A stretch of DNA of 46,565 nucleotides from Cyanobacteria bacterium OH_SFB_17 (GTDB lineage Bacteria; Cyanobacteriota; Vampirovibrionia; Gastranaerophilales; Gastranaerophilaceae): the NCBI GenBank assembly GCA_023395735.1, contig JAEWYI010000036.1, forward strand, positions 1 to 46,565, read 5' to 3'. The stretch's first letter is position 1; the number at the start of each line of letters is the position of its first letter. The notes beneath the pieces are model-generated. The model ran no database searches, was not told the origin of the DNA, and saw only the letters and a list, made by a program, of their open reading frames with translations. Made by a program: the position numbers and the translations under genes. Below are positions 1 to 8,025 of the stretch, piece after piece.

Positions 1-1
1 T

Positions 2-364
2 GTTGACGGACAAGGTGGCGACATAAGAAAAATTCTAGCTTCTAACAAAGTTACAAAAGAAAATGCTGATAAAATTCTTGGCAAAGATATTTTGAAAGCA
101 ACAAAAGAAGAAGTGGAAACAAAACTTGCAAAAGCAGAAGGTTCAGCTGAGTTGAACAAAATTTATTCAGAGTTCGAAAAACCTGATAACACTTTTGTTA
201 AAAAAGCAAAAACTATGAACAGCACGTTCGATTTTCTTTCTACAATAATGTTGACTCCTGCTTTGATGATAGGAATCGAAAAATTCAACGAGCACATGAC
301 AAAGAAAATTCTTGCAAAAGAAGAAGCAAAAAAATCAAAAGCTTCTGATGTAAAAAATGCGTAA
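2..364 (+). CDS. C-terminal part of an unknown protein (5' cut by window edge)
   Basis: An open frame runs from the first complete codon at position 2 to the TAA at 362-364, about 120 residues, with no start codon required inside the window. The visible part is lysine- and glutamate-rich and probably helical. A central stretch, FDFLSTIMLTPALMIGIEKF, is hydrophobic enough for a membrane-associated helix, and a charged tail rich in K, E and A follows. A TTG at 92 could in principle start a shorter protein, but the frame is open upstream with the same composition, so truncation by the window is more likely. I do not recognise the family. A hairpin terminator follows at 421. Confidence 0.55.
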   Translation, partial: VDGQGGDIRKILASNKVTKENADKILGKDILKATKEEVETKLAKAEGSAELNKIYSEFEKPDNTFVKKAKTMNSTFDFLSTIMLTPALMIGIEKFNEHMTKKILAKEEAKKSKASDVKNA

Positions 365-420
365 GAAAACAGTCTAAAATTAGCTCGCTTACAAAATTAC
401 TCACATATAAAATATAAAAG

Positions 421-442
421 AACTCTCTTATGGAGTTTTTTT
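421..442 (+). terminator. Intrinsic terminator after the first gene
   Basis: A short stem AACTC (421-425) pairs with GAGTT (433-437) around a 7-nt loop and runs straight into a seven-T tract. It lies 57 bases after the stop codon at 364 and is correctly placed to end that transcript. Confidence 0.6.
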
Positions 443-448
443 ATATTT

Positions 449-540
449 GCCGAAGGCCACTGTACCGAGTAAAATGATTAAGTATCATTTTACGAGAGGG
501 AAGAACCGGCTCCGGTTCGAGTCCGTTTCCCTTTTTATTG
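449..540. repeat. Scrambled tRNA-Leu fragments next to the intact tRNA
   Basis: Bases 449-458 (GCCGAAGGCC) repeat the 3' end of the tRNA-Leu gene at 579-588 in the same orientation, and both copies are preceded by the same T-rich ATATTT context. Bases 512-525 (CCGGTTCGAGTCCG) are an exact inverted copy of the T-arm at 587-600. Between them is a perfect 10-bp inverted repeat (469-478 with 484-493). AGGGAA/TTCCCT arms around 497-531 are followed by TTTTTATT and could act as a plus-strand terminator. No complete tRNA can be folded here, so I read it as a duplicated and inverted relic. Confidence 0.55.
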
Positions 541-571
541 AAAAAGAGCTCCTTTTGGGGGAGCTCTTTTT
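541..571 (-). terminator. Intrinsic terminator downstream of tRNA-Leu (usable on both strands)
   Basis: A perfect 12-bp stem (541-552 with 560-571, AAAAAGAGCTCC and its complement) surrounds a 7-nt loop. It ends in a T run on either strand. It starts 7 bases beyond the 3' end of the minus-strand tRNA gene. Confidence 0.8.
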
Positions 572-577
572 TATATT

Positions 578-663
578 TGCCGAAGGCCGGACTCGAACCG
601 GCACGTGGGGTGAGCCACGGTGGATTTTGAGTCCACTGCGTCTACCAATTTCGCCACTTCGGC
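578..663 (-). tRNA. tRNA-Leu, anticodon CAA
   Basis: Read on the minus strand, the acceptor stem is GCCGAAG/CTTCGGC. A D-arm with AATTGGTAGACGC follows, then an anticodon stem GTGGA/TCCAC enclosing the loop CTCAAAA, giving anticodon CAA for UUG codons. The long variable arm (CGTGG...CCACG) is typical of class II leucine tRNAs. The T-arm is GCCGG-TTCGAGT-CCGGC. The discriminator base is A (position 578), as expected for leucine. CCA is not encoded, so it must be added enzymatically. Fragments of this gene occur on both sides. Confidence 0.95.
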
Positions 664-693
664 TAATAATTTTATTAATTTGTCATTTTGCGT

Positions 694-772
694 GCCGAAA
701 TTGGTTTATTTGACTACCTCGGCTTCTTCGCTTGCGCTCAGGCTTCGCGCCTCGGTCTGTCGCCACTTCGGC
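694..772 (-). pseudogene. tRNA-Leu-derived remnant with GC-rich insert
   Basis: The minus strand begins with GCCGAAGTGGCGA (772 to 760), identical to the first 13 bases of the intact tRNA-Leu. The other end, CGAAATTGG at 696-704, is an inverted copy of the tRNA D-arm segment CCAATTTCG. Between them is a GC-rich stretch (roughly 718-758) made of repeated GCTTCG/GCGCTC words that resembles no tRNA. There is no anticodon arm or T-arm, so it is not functional as a tRNA. The rest of the 365-941 gap (about 775-940) is AT-rich leader sequence with nothing else I can identify. Confidence 0.5.
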
Positions 773-941
773 TAATTTCTATGAAATTCTCACAAAAATC
801 TGTAAATACATAATATCAGAAACATTTTCAAATTTCAAATACTATTTTTAATTTTTTTTTAATTAACCAAAATCATACCTCAATTACCGTTTTTTTATCT
901 CTCTAAAAACGATATTTTTCTACTACAGAAGGGGATTTATT

Positions 942-1724
942 ATGAAAAAATTTTTATTTTTACTAATGGCAATAACTCTAATATCTCTACCCGCATACTG
1001 CGGTATCGTCCAAGGTGGAGTAGAAAAACAAAGCATGCTCTCTAGAAACAGGGTCGTTGACTCATCATCAAAAGCACCTATCGATGGAGCAAAAATAACA
1101 CTGCCTCAAAAAAATTATCAAACCTACACCGATCACGAAGGAAAATTTTCACTAGATGCTGATGTTAACGGGCAAACAGTTATGTCTGTAGAAAAACCTG
1201 GCTACAAACCATTTTCGGTAACAATTGACAAACAACTTGCCGATAAACCAATCATCCTCGGAATAGAAAAATCTACCCCCAAAGACATAACAATTGACAC
1301 AAACATGTTTCACCTTGGCGACAACAATTTTTCTGACCTTTCCGCTAACTCAAGAGATTTTCAAGTACAAGCAATCGGCCCATATTACTCAAAAAACTTT
1401 CTTGTTCCAAGTCTTCCGCAAGGCACAAATGCAAATCTAATAATCGGCTCCATTATAGGAATTGACACAAAAATGGCAAAGTCTATGGGGCAAAACAAAA
1501 TTAACCGTGCATATTCGAGCCCGCCTGAAGTATATTTCAACGGAAACAAAATCGCAGAACTTCAACTAAACGGCGATGGACAAAAAATAAAAATTCCTCA
1601 TAACTTAATCAGACAAAATCAACAAAACGAAGTCACGATAAAAACAGGCAGAAATCTTATGCAAACAGCATACGTCGACTACGATGACATTGAGTTTATG
1701 AATCTAAGCATCGAAGTTCATTAA
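942..1724 (+). CDS. Secreted protein with carboxypeptidase-regulatory-like (Ig-type) domain
   Basis: The protein has 260 residues. An N-terminal signal peptide (K-K-F followed by a hydrophobic core, ending near PAYCG at residue 21) sends it out of the cytoplasm. Residues about 36-98 contain VVDSSSKAPIDGAKITL and YQTYTDHEGKFSLDADV, the pattern of CarboxypepD_reg-like beta-sandwich domains found on envelope proteins. The remaining 150 residues show no motif I recognise. The start is supported by AGAAGGGG nine bases upstream. It is monocistronic, with yidD convergent on the other strand. It is probably a periplasmic or surface protein; its function is unknown. Confidence 0.8.
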   Translation: MKKFLFLLMAITLISLPAYCGIVQGGVEKQSMLSRNRVVDSSSKAPIDGAKITLPQKNYQTYTDHEGKFSLDADVNGQTVMSVEKPGYKPFSVTIDKQLADKPIILGIEKSTPKDITIDTNMFHLGDNNFSDLSANSRDFQVQAIGPYYSKNFLVPSLPQGTNANLIIGSIIGIDTKMAKSMGQNKINRAYSSPPEVYFNGNKIAELQLNGDGQKIKIPHNLIRQNQQNEVTIKTGRNLMQTAYVDYDDIEFMNLSIEVH

Positions 1725-1744
1725 CAAATAAAAATCCATCAATT

Positions 1745-1954
1745 TTATTCTAATGGATCATACCCTCCGGGGTGAAACGGATGGCATTTGCTAACGCGCT
1801 TTAGCCCCAGCCAAAGCCCTTTGAAAATTCCGTATTTTTCTAACGCTTGCTTTGTATATTCAGAACACGTCGGTGTAAATCTGCACACCGGTGGGGTTAA
1901 TCGCGAAATCTTCTGGTATATCTCTATTAATTTTATTAGTATTTTTTTTATCAT
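1745..1954 (-). CDS. yidD: Membrane protein insertion efficiency factor YidD
   Basis: The protein is 69 residues, the usual size for YidD. It carries the family's signature: an amphipathic N-terminus (IKLIEIYQKISR), then CRFTPTCSEYTKQALEKYG, then GLKRVSKCHPFHPGGYDP. The three cysteines and the C-x-P-F-x-P-G-G-x-D-P ending are diagnostic. YidD helps YidC-dependent insertion of inner-membrane proteins from the cytoplasmic face. In many genomes it sits in the rnpA-yidD-yidC cluster; here it stands alone downstream of the flagellar operon. The start has an AAAGG ribosome site at suitable spacing. Confidence 0.95.
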   Translation of the reverse strand: MIKKILIKLIEIYQKISRLTPPVCRFTPTCSEYTKQALEKYGIFKGLWLGLKRVSKCHPFHPGGYDPLE

Positions 1955-1969
1955 TTTAGTTTTACCTTT

Positions 1970-2000
1970 ACAATAGGCGCCCCTTCGGGGCGCCTATTGT
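1970..2000. repeat. 14-bp perfect palindrome with GGCGCC core (likely transcription terminator)
   Basis: The arms ACAATAGGCGCCCC (1970-1983) and its exact complement (1987-2000) flank a TTC loop. It lies between the end of flhA and the start of yidD, so it could end the flagellar transcript, but no T run follows on the minus strand. Its GGCGCC core and 3-nt loop match the palindromes at 21933-21969 and 46006-46044. Confidence 0.6.
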
Positions 2001-2007
2001 AAACTCG

Positions 2008-4110
2008 CTATTCTATCGCATAACTGTTAGAATAATTTTCACCTATTGTATCAACAGCTTCAACCTTGATATCAGTTATCAATTCAGAATAAGAAATAAC
2101 AACAATTGTCGGAATATGTCTTTCCAAAAGCTGGAACAAAGGCAACCTGATTCTTGGTGAACATAAAATCACAGGCTGTTTTCCTATATTTTGATGCGCA
2201 CGCATCAGAGTATTTGCGGTTTGCTCAATAAGTTCTTGAACCTGCATTGGGTTGAGCAAGAACATCGTACCCAACTCTGTTCTTTGGCAGCTTTCATCGA
2301 GTGTTTTTTCCCAGTCAGGAGAAAGAGTCAACGCGTACAAAACCTTATCTTCTTGAACATTGGAAAGACAAATTTGTCTGCCTAGTGCTGCTCTAAGTCT
2401 TTCTGAAAGAATATCAGGTTCTTTAGAAAATCTTGCGTAATCGCACAATCTTTCAAATATGAAAATAATATCTTTGATAGAAACTTTTTCTCTGATGAGG
2501 TTAACAAAAATCTTTCTCAAATCACTTGTAGAAATAATTGTCGGAACCAAATCGTTTACAAGAGTCGGGTCTTGAGAGCGAACCAATTCCATCAATTTCA
2601 AAACGTCTGTCTTTGTCATAACATCATCGACGTGTTTTCTTACGCACTCTTGAAGATGCGTAATAACTACATCGGTTGCATCGACAGCTGTAACTTCTTT
2701 TGTCTTTTTGGCATCCTCTTCAGAAATCCAGTAAGCTTGAGTTTGATATGTAGGATCAACCCCTACAATAGCATCTTCCGGAACTGTTTTTCTAACAGAA
2801 TCCCATTGATCAGCAATTACCATGTATCTTCCCGGATAAACAAATCCTGTCGCAACAGTATTTCCGCGGATTGAAATCAAATACTCTTCTGATTCAAGCG
2901 CGGAGGAATCCATAATTCTTATATTTGGAATGATATAACCTAATTCATCAGTTACACGCTGCCTTAAGGCGGCAATTTTTGCAAGCAATTGTCCTTCTTG
3001 ATCAGGATCGGCTATCATCAACAGACCTGCTCCAACTTGCAAACTTAATATATCAACGCCCAATCTTTCATACATTCTGTTAGGGTTTACCAAATCCTGC
3101 ATATTCTGTCTGACATTTTCCAACTGCCCCAACTGAGATTGAACATCTGCATTAACAAGCACTGAAAATCCGCCAATAAACATTATTATAGTAAAGAACA
3201 AGAAAGGACCCCAAGGAAGACCTGTATATGAGCTTGTAATAGCAATTACAAACAAGAATGTACCAGCCAAAAATAAACTGTAAGGCTTGCTCATAATTTG
3301 ATTTGTCAAGTCAGCACCCAATGAAGATGTAGCTGCAGAAGAACGAGTCATTACGATACCTGCAGCAATCGCCATCAAGAGAGAAGGAACCTGCGCCGCC
3401 AAACCGTCACCGATTGTCAAAACCGTATATTTAGAAACCGCATCCGCCAAAGGCATGCCGTTTACAAGAGCACCTATGCACAACCCGCCGATAATGTTTA
3501 TTACAACAATGATAATCCCTGCAATCGTATCACCTTTTACAAACTTCATCGCACCGTCCATTGAACCGAACAAATTGGACTCCCTTTGTAAATCTTCACG
3601 TTTTTTAACCGCTTCTTCCGGCGAAATCAAACCTGCGTTAAAGTCAGCATCAATTGTCATTTGTTTTCCGGGCATCGCGTCCAAAGCAAACCTTGCTGCA
3701 ACTTCGGCGATACGTTCGGCACCCTTTGTAATTACCAAAAATTGTACTACCGTAATAATCAAAAATATTACAAAACCTACAATCAAGTTTCCGCCCGTAA
3801 CGAATGTCCCAAAAGCGTGAATAACCTCTCCGGCATCTCCTTTCGCAAGAATTAGACGTGTAGAAGCTATACTTAGAACCAGTCGAAACATAGTGCCCAA
3901 AAGAATTATTGATGGAAAAGAGGCTAATTCCAGAGGCTTTTGGATATACAACGAAATCATAAGAAGTGAAATTCCGAGTGTAATATTCAAACAGATAGAA
4001 AAGTTGATGACCCCGTTTGGCATTTCCACAAGCAAAATAACTATCAGCATTAATACAAATACTGCTAATAAAATTTCACTTATTGGGTTTCCTTGATTTG
4101 CCTGTGCCAA
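2008..4110 (-). CDS. flhA: Flagellar/type III export gate protein FlhA
   Basis: The protein has 700 residues, the full family length. The N-terminal half has about eight membrane helices and contains the FHIPEP-family signature near residues 142-160 (RFALDAMPGKQMTIDADFNA). The C-terminal half is the cytoplasmic domain that forms the nonameric docking ring for export substrates and chaperones. FlhA is the large subunit of the proton-driven export gate of flagella, and homologues serve injectisomes. The start is TTG at 4110 with AAAGGAAG upstream, one base after the fliH stop, so the two are translated together. It is the last gene of the fliE-fliF-fliG?-fliH-flhA run. Confidence 0.93.
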   Translation of the reverse strand: MAQANQGNPISEILLAVFVLMLIVILLVEMPNGVINFSICLNITLGISLLMISLYIQKPLELASFPSIILLGTMFRLVLSIASTRLILAKGDAGEVIHAFGTFVTGGNLIVGFVIFLIITVVQFLVITKGAERIAEVAARFALDAMPGKQMTIDADFNAGLISPEEAVKKREDLQRESNLFGSMDGAMKFVKGDTIAGIIIVVINIIGGLCIGALVNGMPLADAVSKYTVLTIGDGLAAQVPSLLMAIAAGIVMTRSSAATSSLGADLTNQIMSKPYSLFLAGTFLFVIAITSSYTGLPWGPFLFFTIIMFIGGFSVLVNADVQSQLGQLENVRQNMQDLVNPNRMYERLGVDILSLQVGAGLLMIADPDQEGQLLAKIAALRQRVTDELGYIIPNIRIMDSSALESEEYLISIRGNTVATGFVYPGRYMVIADQWDSVRKTVPEDAIVGVDPTYQTQAYWISEEDAKKTKEVTAVDATDVVITHLQECVRKHVDDVMTKTDVLKLMELVRSQDPTLVNDLVPTIISTSDLRKIFVNLIREKVSIKDIIFIFERLCDYARFSKEPDILSERLRAALGRQICLSNVQEDKVLYALTLSPDWEKTLDESCQRTELGTMFLLNPMQVQELIEQTANTLMRAHQNIGKQPVILCSPRIRLPLFQLLERHIPTIVVISYSELITDIKVEAVDTIGENYSNSYAIE

Positions 4111-4111
4111 T

Positions 4112-4801
4112 TTAACTTCCTTTAAACGCTTCTTTTATTACTTCCAATTGTGTAGAAATCGTCGCGTCTACAACTCCGTTACTCGTTGTTAAAATACAAC
4201 CTCCTAACTCTATTGTATCATCAGCAACAATATTTGTCTTTAAACTTAATCCATTTTCTTCCAGAATTTCAGCAATTCCTTCTTTTAAAATTCGAACCTG
4301 AGCAGGATTAACCCCTATAGTAACCTTCGGTTCATCTTTGGACAAAGTTTTTAAAACATCTACAACCGTTTCCAAAACCATCTGCGGGTCTTGTTCTATT
4401 TCTTTTTTAACTATTTTTTTAGCTATTTCAACGCTTATCTCCAAAATATCAGGCGCAATGTATTCAAAAATTTCTTGTTTTGCCTTTGCAAAATCAATTA
4501 TTGAATTTTTAACCGCCTTAATATCATCTGCTGCGTTTTCAAGCCCTTCTTTATAGCCTTCTTTTGCAGCATTTTCTCTTATGGTAGAAGCCTCTTCCAT
4601 CGCTCTTGAGACAAGGTTTCTGTCATCAATCCTTCTGTATCCGCGTCTTCTATCACCACGGCGTCTTTCTTGCCGCTGAGAAAAATCAATATTATCCAAA
4701 TCGAACAAATTAATTTTAGGTTCTAATTCAACCTTTTCTTTTTGCTCAATTTTTTTTTCAATCGGTTTGGATTTAATTTCACTACGTTTTTTTATTATCA
4801 T
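4112..4801 (-). CDS. fliH: FliH-like regulator of the export ATPase
   Basis: The protein has 229 residues. A charged N-terminal third includes a very arginine-rich patch (RQERRRGDRRRGYRR, near residues 42-56). A helical region follows, EEASTIRENAAKEGYKEGLENA. The C-terminal domain (LEISVEIAKKIVKKEI, then DDTIELGGCILTTSNGVVDA) matches the FliH/SctL/V-ATPase subunit E-like family. FliH binds the ATPase FliI and tethers it to the C-ring. No fliI is present in this cluster, which is unusual because fliI normally follows fliH directly. Its ATG overlaps the preceding stop by four bases (ATGA), showing tight coupling. The arginine-rich patch is not a general feature of the family. Confidence 0.82.
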   Translation of the reverse strand: MIIKKRSEIKSKPIEKKIEQKEKVELEPKINLFDLDNIDFSQRQERRRGDRRRGYRRIDDRNLVSRAMEEASTIRENAAKEGYKEGLENAADDIKAVKNSIIDFAKAKQEIFEYIAPDILEISVEIAKKIVKKEIEQDPQMVLETVVDVLKTLSKDEPKVTIGVNPAQVRILKEGIAEILEENGLSLKTNIVADDTIELGGCILTTSNGVVDATISTQLEVIKEAFKGS

Positions 4802-5763
4802 GAAACATTATCCTCCAAATGCTGACAAATCAAGCTTGCAATTTTTGTAGGAATACCTGAATAATCTCCGTCAATAGCTTTTTGTACAAAATCTTTCACG
4901 CCTTCTCTTTCCATAAAAACAGCTTTTTCCACCTTCTCTTTTGATGCATAAGAAAGAAGTTTTCCCACTCTTGAAACTACTTTTTCAGGAGTTATATATT
5001 TAGGGACAGGAAGATTTACTTTTATTTCCTGTAAACATCTCATTGCAATACTGCTGTCCACTTTTGATTCCAAATCCTGCATCTGCATATATTGAATAAC
5101 AGTCTGAGCATCGTCTGGGTTAAATTTATTCAATATCGACTGAACTTTATCTTGAGAAACTTGTTTCAAAAGCAGCGCAACCGAAGCCAATTTTAATATT
5201 TTAGAACTGTTTGACGCTGACATTTGCTGGGTCAAATTTTCTTCTTCAATATGTCTTTTTTCATCTTGAAGCTGATCCATCATCTCATCGATATTGGATT
5301 GATGCGAAGCTTTATCAAAAACCTCTTCGGTAATTATATTCTTAGATTTTAATTCATCCAAAGCTGCCTGATAAGATTTTTTTACATGATGCTCAACCAC
5401 TTGAAGAATTTCTTCTTGCGGCATACCTTGCAAAATTGCCTGCTTTGCTATCTCAAAGATAGTAAACGCAACTTTTTGCATAATGCCATCCCAATGATCC
5501 GGCATAATTCCAGATTTTATAACATCGACTGATTTGTGAAACGCCCATTCTGCAATAATTTGAGTAACAAGCATCGCCTGATTCACATCAAAATGGAGTT
5601 GTTCATCATTGTAAAGAGCTTCGCCGGCTAAAAGAGAGAAGTTTTTTATGGTATTAACAACGTAATTTTTTTGAAATTCCTGAAAATTTGCAGGAACCAA
5701 CTCTACCGCCTGTGAAGACAGTACTTGCGCAAATTCTTCGTAATTAAATCCCTCTATTGCCAT
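4798..5763 (-). CDS. Protein in the FliG position; divergent or unrelated
   Basis: The protein has 321 residues, mostly helical, with no signal peptide or membrane segment. Gene order (directly between fliF and fliH) predicts the switch protein FliG. A central segment, about residues 190-235 (ILKLASVALLLKQVSQ, then DDAQTVIQYMQMQDL), loosely recalls FliG armadillo repeats. I cannot find the conserved FliG middle-domain EHPQ motif or the charged C-terminal torque helix. The preceding FliF ends with a GEKIKNWIERA tail like the FliG-binding end of FliF, so a FliG-type partner is expected. Ribosome site AAGGTG. Either a very diverged FliG or a lineage-specific C-ring or sorting-platform substitute. 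Confidence 0.5.
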   Translation of the reverse strand: MAIEGFNYEEFAQVLSSQAVELVPANFQEFQKNYVVNTIKNFSLLAGEALYNDEQLHFDVNQAMLVTQIIAEWAFHKSVDVIKSGIMPDHWDGIMQKVAFTIFEIAKQAILQGMPQEEILQVVEHHVKKSYQAALDELKSKNIITEEVFDKASHQSNIDEMMDQLQDEKRHIEEENLTQQMSASNSSKILKLASVALLLKQVSQDKVQSILNKFNPDDAQTVIQYMQMQDLESKVDSSIAMRCLQEIKVNLPVPKYITPEKVVSRVGKLLSYASKEKVEKAVFMEREGVKDFVQKAIDGDYSGIPTKIASLICQHLEDNVS

Positions 5764-5828
5764 TATCTACACCTTGTTTATACCTCTACCCGAAAATTAA
5801 AATCAAATCTAAAAGCTAACTTTTTTAC

Positions 5829-7487
5829 TTATGCTCTTTCAATCCAATTTTTAATCTTTTCACCTGCCTCATTTTCATCAACTCCGTCAAGATCAGATGA
5901 AATATCTTGAATTGCACTACTCAATTCATTAGACATAGCAACTGTTTGAGGAGGAACAGGCTCCCTTCTTTGTTGCTCTATCAAACCTTGAGCCATTTGA
6001 GATTGTTTTTCTGCAATCTCCGCAGCTCTCAAATTAACGTCTCTAAGCTGGCGTTCCTGTTCAAACGTTTTTTCTTGAAGCAACTCTAATTGCTCCATCT
6101 GACGTTCTTGGTCTTCTTTAACTTTTCTTGAAATATATTTAAAACCGCCAATTAAACCTGCAACAATAGCCACAACTGCAAGCCACCATGGGTTGCCTGT
6201 TTCATCTGGTTTTGGAAGATTAGCAGGCTTGTCAGAAGCAAGATAAGGATCGATAGAATCAGCAAATGCGACAGTAACTCTATCTGGTGTAACTTTTGGC
6301 CCCGCAGCACCTGCAATCAAGTCTTTTAGCTCTTCCACGGTAGAATCTGGCGGAATCGCGTTTTTATCAACTGTTACAGCCACAGAGACTTCTTCTATTA
6401 CTCCTGCTTTTTGATATTCATTTGTCTGCGTTTTTGAAACACCATATTGTGTTTCTCTTGCAGAACGTGCGTAATTTTTATTTTGAGAAGAGCTTCCGCC
6501 ATAGCTTCCTGTTTGTTGCATTCCGTTTGGAAGGTACACACTTACAGCACCACCGCTATCTTTTGGACCTTGTGAATTGTCACCCAATCCTTCTTGGAAA
6601 GTTTGCTCACTGACAGATGTTTTTCTTTTAGGATCATAAGTTATACTTGATGTTTCGACAGGAGACTGGCGCAAAAAAGTACTGACAGTTGCGACATAAT
6701 TACCTTTTCCGATAAGCTTATCCAACTGAGCGTTAACCTTTTGCTGCATATATTTGTCGTTTTCCTGTGCTCTTTCAATCATATCATCTTGAGCATCCAT
6801 AATGCTTGAATAAACATTTCCGTTTGTATCTGTAATTGAAATATTATCAGCCGAAAGCCCAGTTACACTTCCCAAAAGAAGGTTTGTAATAGCTTTAACT
6901 TTTAGCTGATCCAATTTGTCTCCGCTTGGTATAGTAACCTGAACTGTTGCTGTTACAGGTTTTTGCAAAGATGTAAACATCGACTGTTCCGGAATGGAAA
7001 TAAACACTGAAGCATTTTCAATCGGAGGAATTTTTCTTATTAATCTTGCCAACTCGCCGTTGATAGCTCTTGCAAGTCTTATTCTCTTATCTTCTTTTGT
7101 AGAAGTAAAATCACCCTTATCGAAAATTTCCAACCCGACATTTTGATCCATCAAACCGCTTTTAACAATTGCCAAAAGCGCTCTGTCTCTTTGCGATTGA
7201 GTATATTTTTCAAGATAAAGTGTAGATTTTGTTCCGTCAGGTTTTCTTTTAACATCGATTCCTTCACGCGCCAAAAGAGCCTGTATTTCAATGGCTTTAC
7301 CTAAATTATCCGTTGTTAGCAAATCTAATTCTTCTTTAATAACTTTTTCTTCAACGACTGCTTTTGAGCCGCCGCCTTTATTTGATGAAACAACACCGAT
7401 TGTTATGCTAAGCGCAAAAACAACAACTATTACGGCGATTATGCCATACAATAAAGGTTTATTTTCCAGTAATTTTTGAAAATCCAT
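5829..7487 (-). CDS. fliF: Flagellar MS-ring protein FliF
   Basis: The protein has 552 residues, the family's usual length. An N-terminal membrane helix (about residues 13-33) is followed by ring-building motifs typical of FliF/YscJ: LEKYTQSQRDRALLAIVKSG, then INGELARLIRKIPPIENASV and IPEQSMF. A second membrane helix lies near residues 434-452 (WWLAVVAIVAGLIGGF). A long coiled-coil rich in E and Q follows, ending in GEKIKNWIERA, which matches the C-terminal FliG-binding tail. FliF forms the membrane ring on which the rotor and export apparatus assemble. It lies upstream of the FliG-position gene by 65 bases. Confidence 0.93.
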   Translation of the reverse strand: MDFQKLLENKPLLYGIIAVIVVVFALSITIGVVSSNKGGGSKAVVEEKVIKEELDLLTTDNLGKAIEIQALLAREGIDVKRKPDGTKSTLYLEKYTQSQRDRALLAIVKSGLMDQNVGLEIFDKGDFTSTKEDKRIRLARAINGELARLIRKIPPIENASVFISIPEQSMFTSLQKPVTATVQVTIPSGDKLDQLKVKAITNLLLGSVTGLSADNISITDTNGNVYSSIMDAQDDMIERAQENDKYMQQKVNAQLDKLIGKGNYVATVSTFLRQSPVETSSITYDPKRKTSVSEQTFQEGLGDNSQGPKDSGGAVSVYLPNGMQQTGSYGGSSSQNKNYARSARETQYGVSKTQTNEYQKAGVIEEVSVAVTVDKNAIPPDSTVEELKDLIAGAAGPKVTPDRVTVAFADSIDPYLASDKPANLPKPDETGNPWWLAVVAIVAGLIGGFKYISRKVKEDQERQMEQLELLQEKTFEQERQLRDVNLRAAEIAEKQSQMAQGLIEQQRREPVPPQTVAMSNELSSAIQDISSDLDGVDENEAGEKIKNWIERA

Positions 7488-7650
7488 TTTTTTAATCCCT
7501 GTTTTTAAAAGCTCGAAGAACTTGATTTTTATGTGTTTGAAAGCATTTACGTCAAATCATAATGATATTAAACACCAGCTGACTTTCAAACCTCCAAACT
7601 TCTATTCCACATTATACTACTTTTTCATTCTAAAGCCTACTATGTTAAGT

Positions 7651-7986
7651 TTACACCGAGATTTGCATAATTTTGTCATACGCTTGGATGACTTTTGAAG
7701 TAATTTGCGTTGCAACGCTAACACTCATTTCAGCCTTTGCCATTGCTGTCATTACGTCGTGAATATCGACATTGCTGTCTCCAGACATAGAAGCCTTTAA
7801 AAGACTTTCAGGTGCCGCCATTTCTTTATTCAAATTCTGCGCCATTTCTGTCATAACACCTTTAAAAGAACTCGATTGAGTTTCTTCCATCGGCTTTAAA
7901 CCTGTCAAGTTCCCAAAACCACTATCCATAGGTGTTTTTTGAACTTGCCCCATCAAATTAACTTTTTGAAAAAATCCGTTTGTCAT
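7651..7986 (-). CDS. fliE: Flagellar rod/MS-ring junction protein FliE
   Basis: The protein has 111 residues. Its C-terminal half holds the family signature: SGDSNVDIHDVMTAMAKAEMS followed by VATQITSKVIQAYDKIMQI. FliE is exported early and links the MS-ring (FliF) to the proximal rod. It is the first gene of the minus-strand cluster, has a strong site GGAAGGGAAGG before its ATG, and lies 163 bases upstream of fliF. The rod genes flgB and flgC, which often precede fliE, are not here. Confidence 0.9.
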   Translation of the reverse strand: MTNGFFQKVNLMGQVQKTPMDSGFGNLTGLKPMEETQSSSFKGVMTEMAQNLNKEMAAPESLLKASMSGDSNVDIHDVMTAMAKAEMSVSVATQITSKVIQAYDKIMQISV

Positions 7987-8025
7987 TCGCTACCTTCCCT
8001 TCCTGATAGCTTGTTTATCGACGTA

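Noticed and set aside
447..713. An 88-codon plus-strand frame across the tRNA region
   Set aside because: It reads through the tRNA-Leu gene on the opposite strand, its terminator and the tRNA relics, and has no ribosome site.
2191..4096. Several plus-strand frames opposite flhA
   Set aside because: They are shadows of a strongly conserved gene on the minus strand, without ribosome sites or family motifs.
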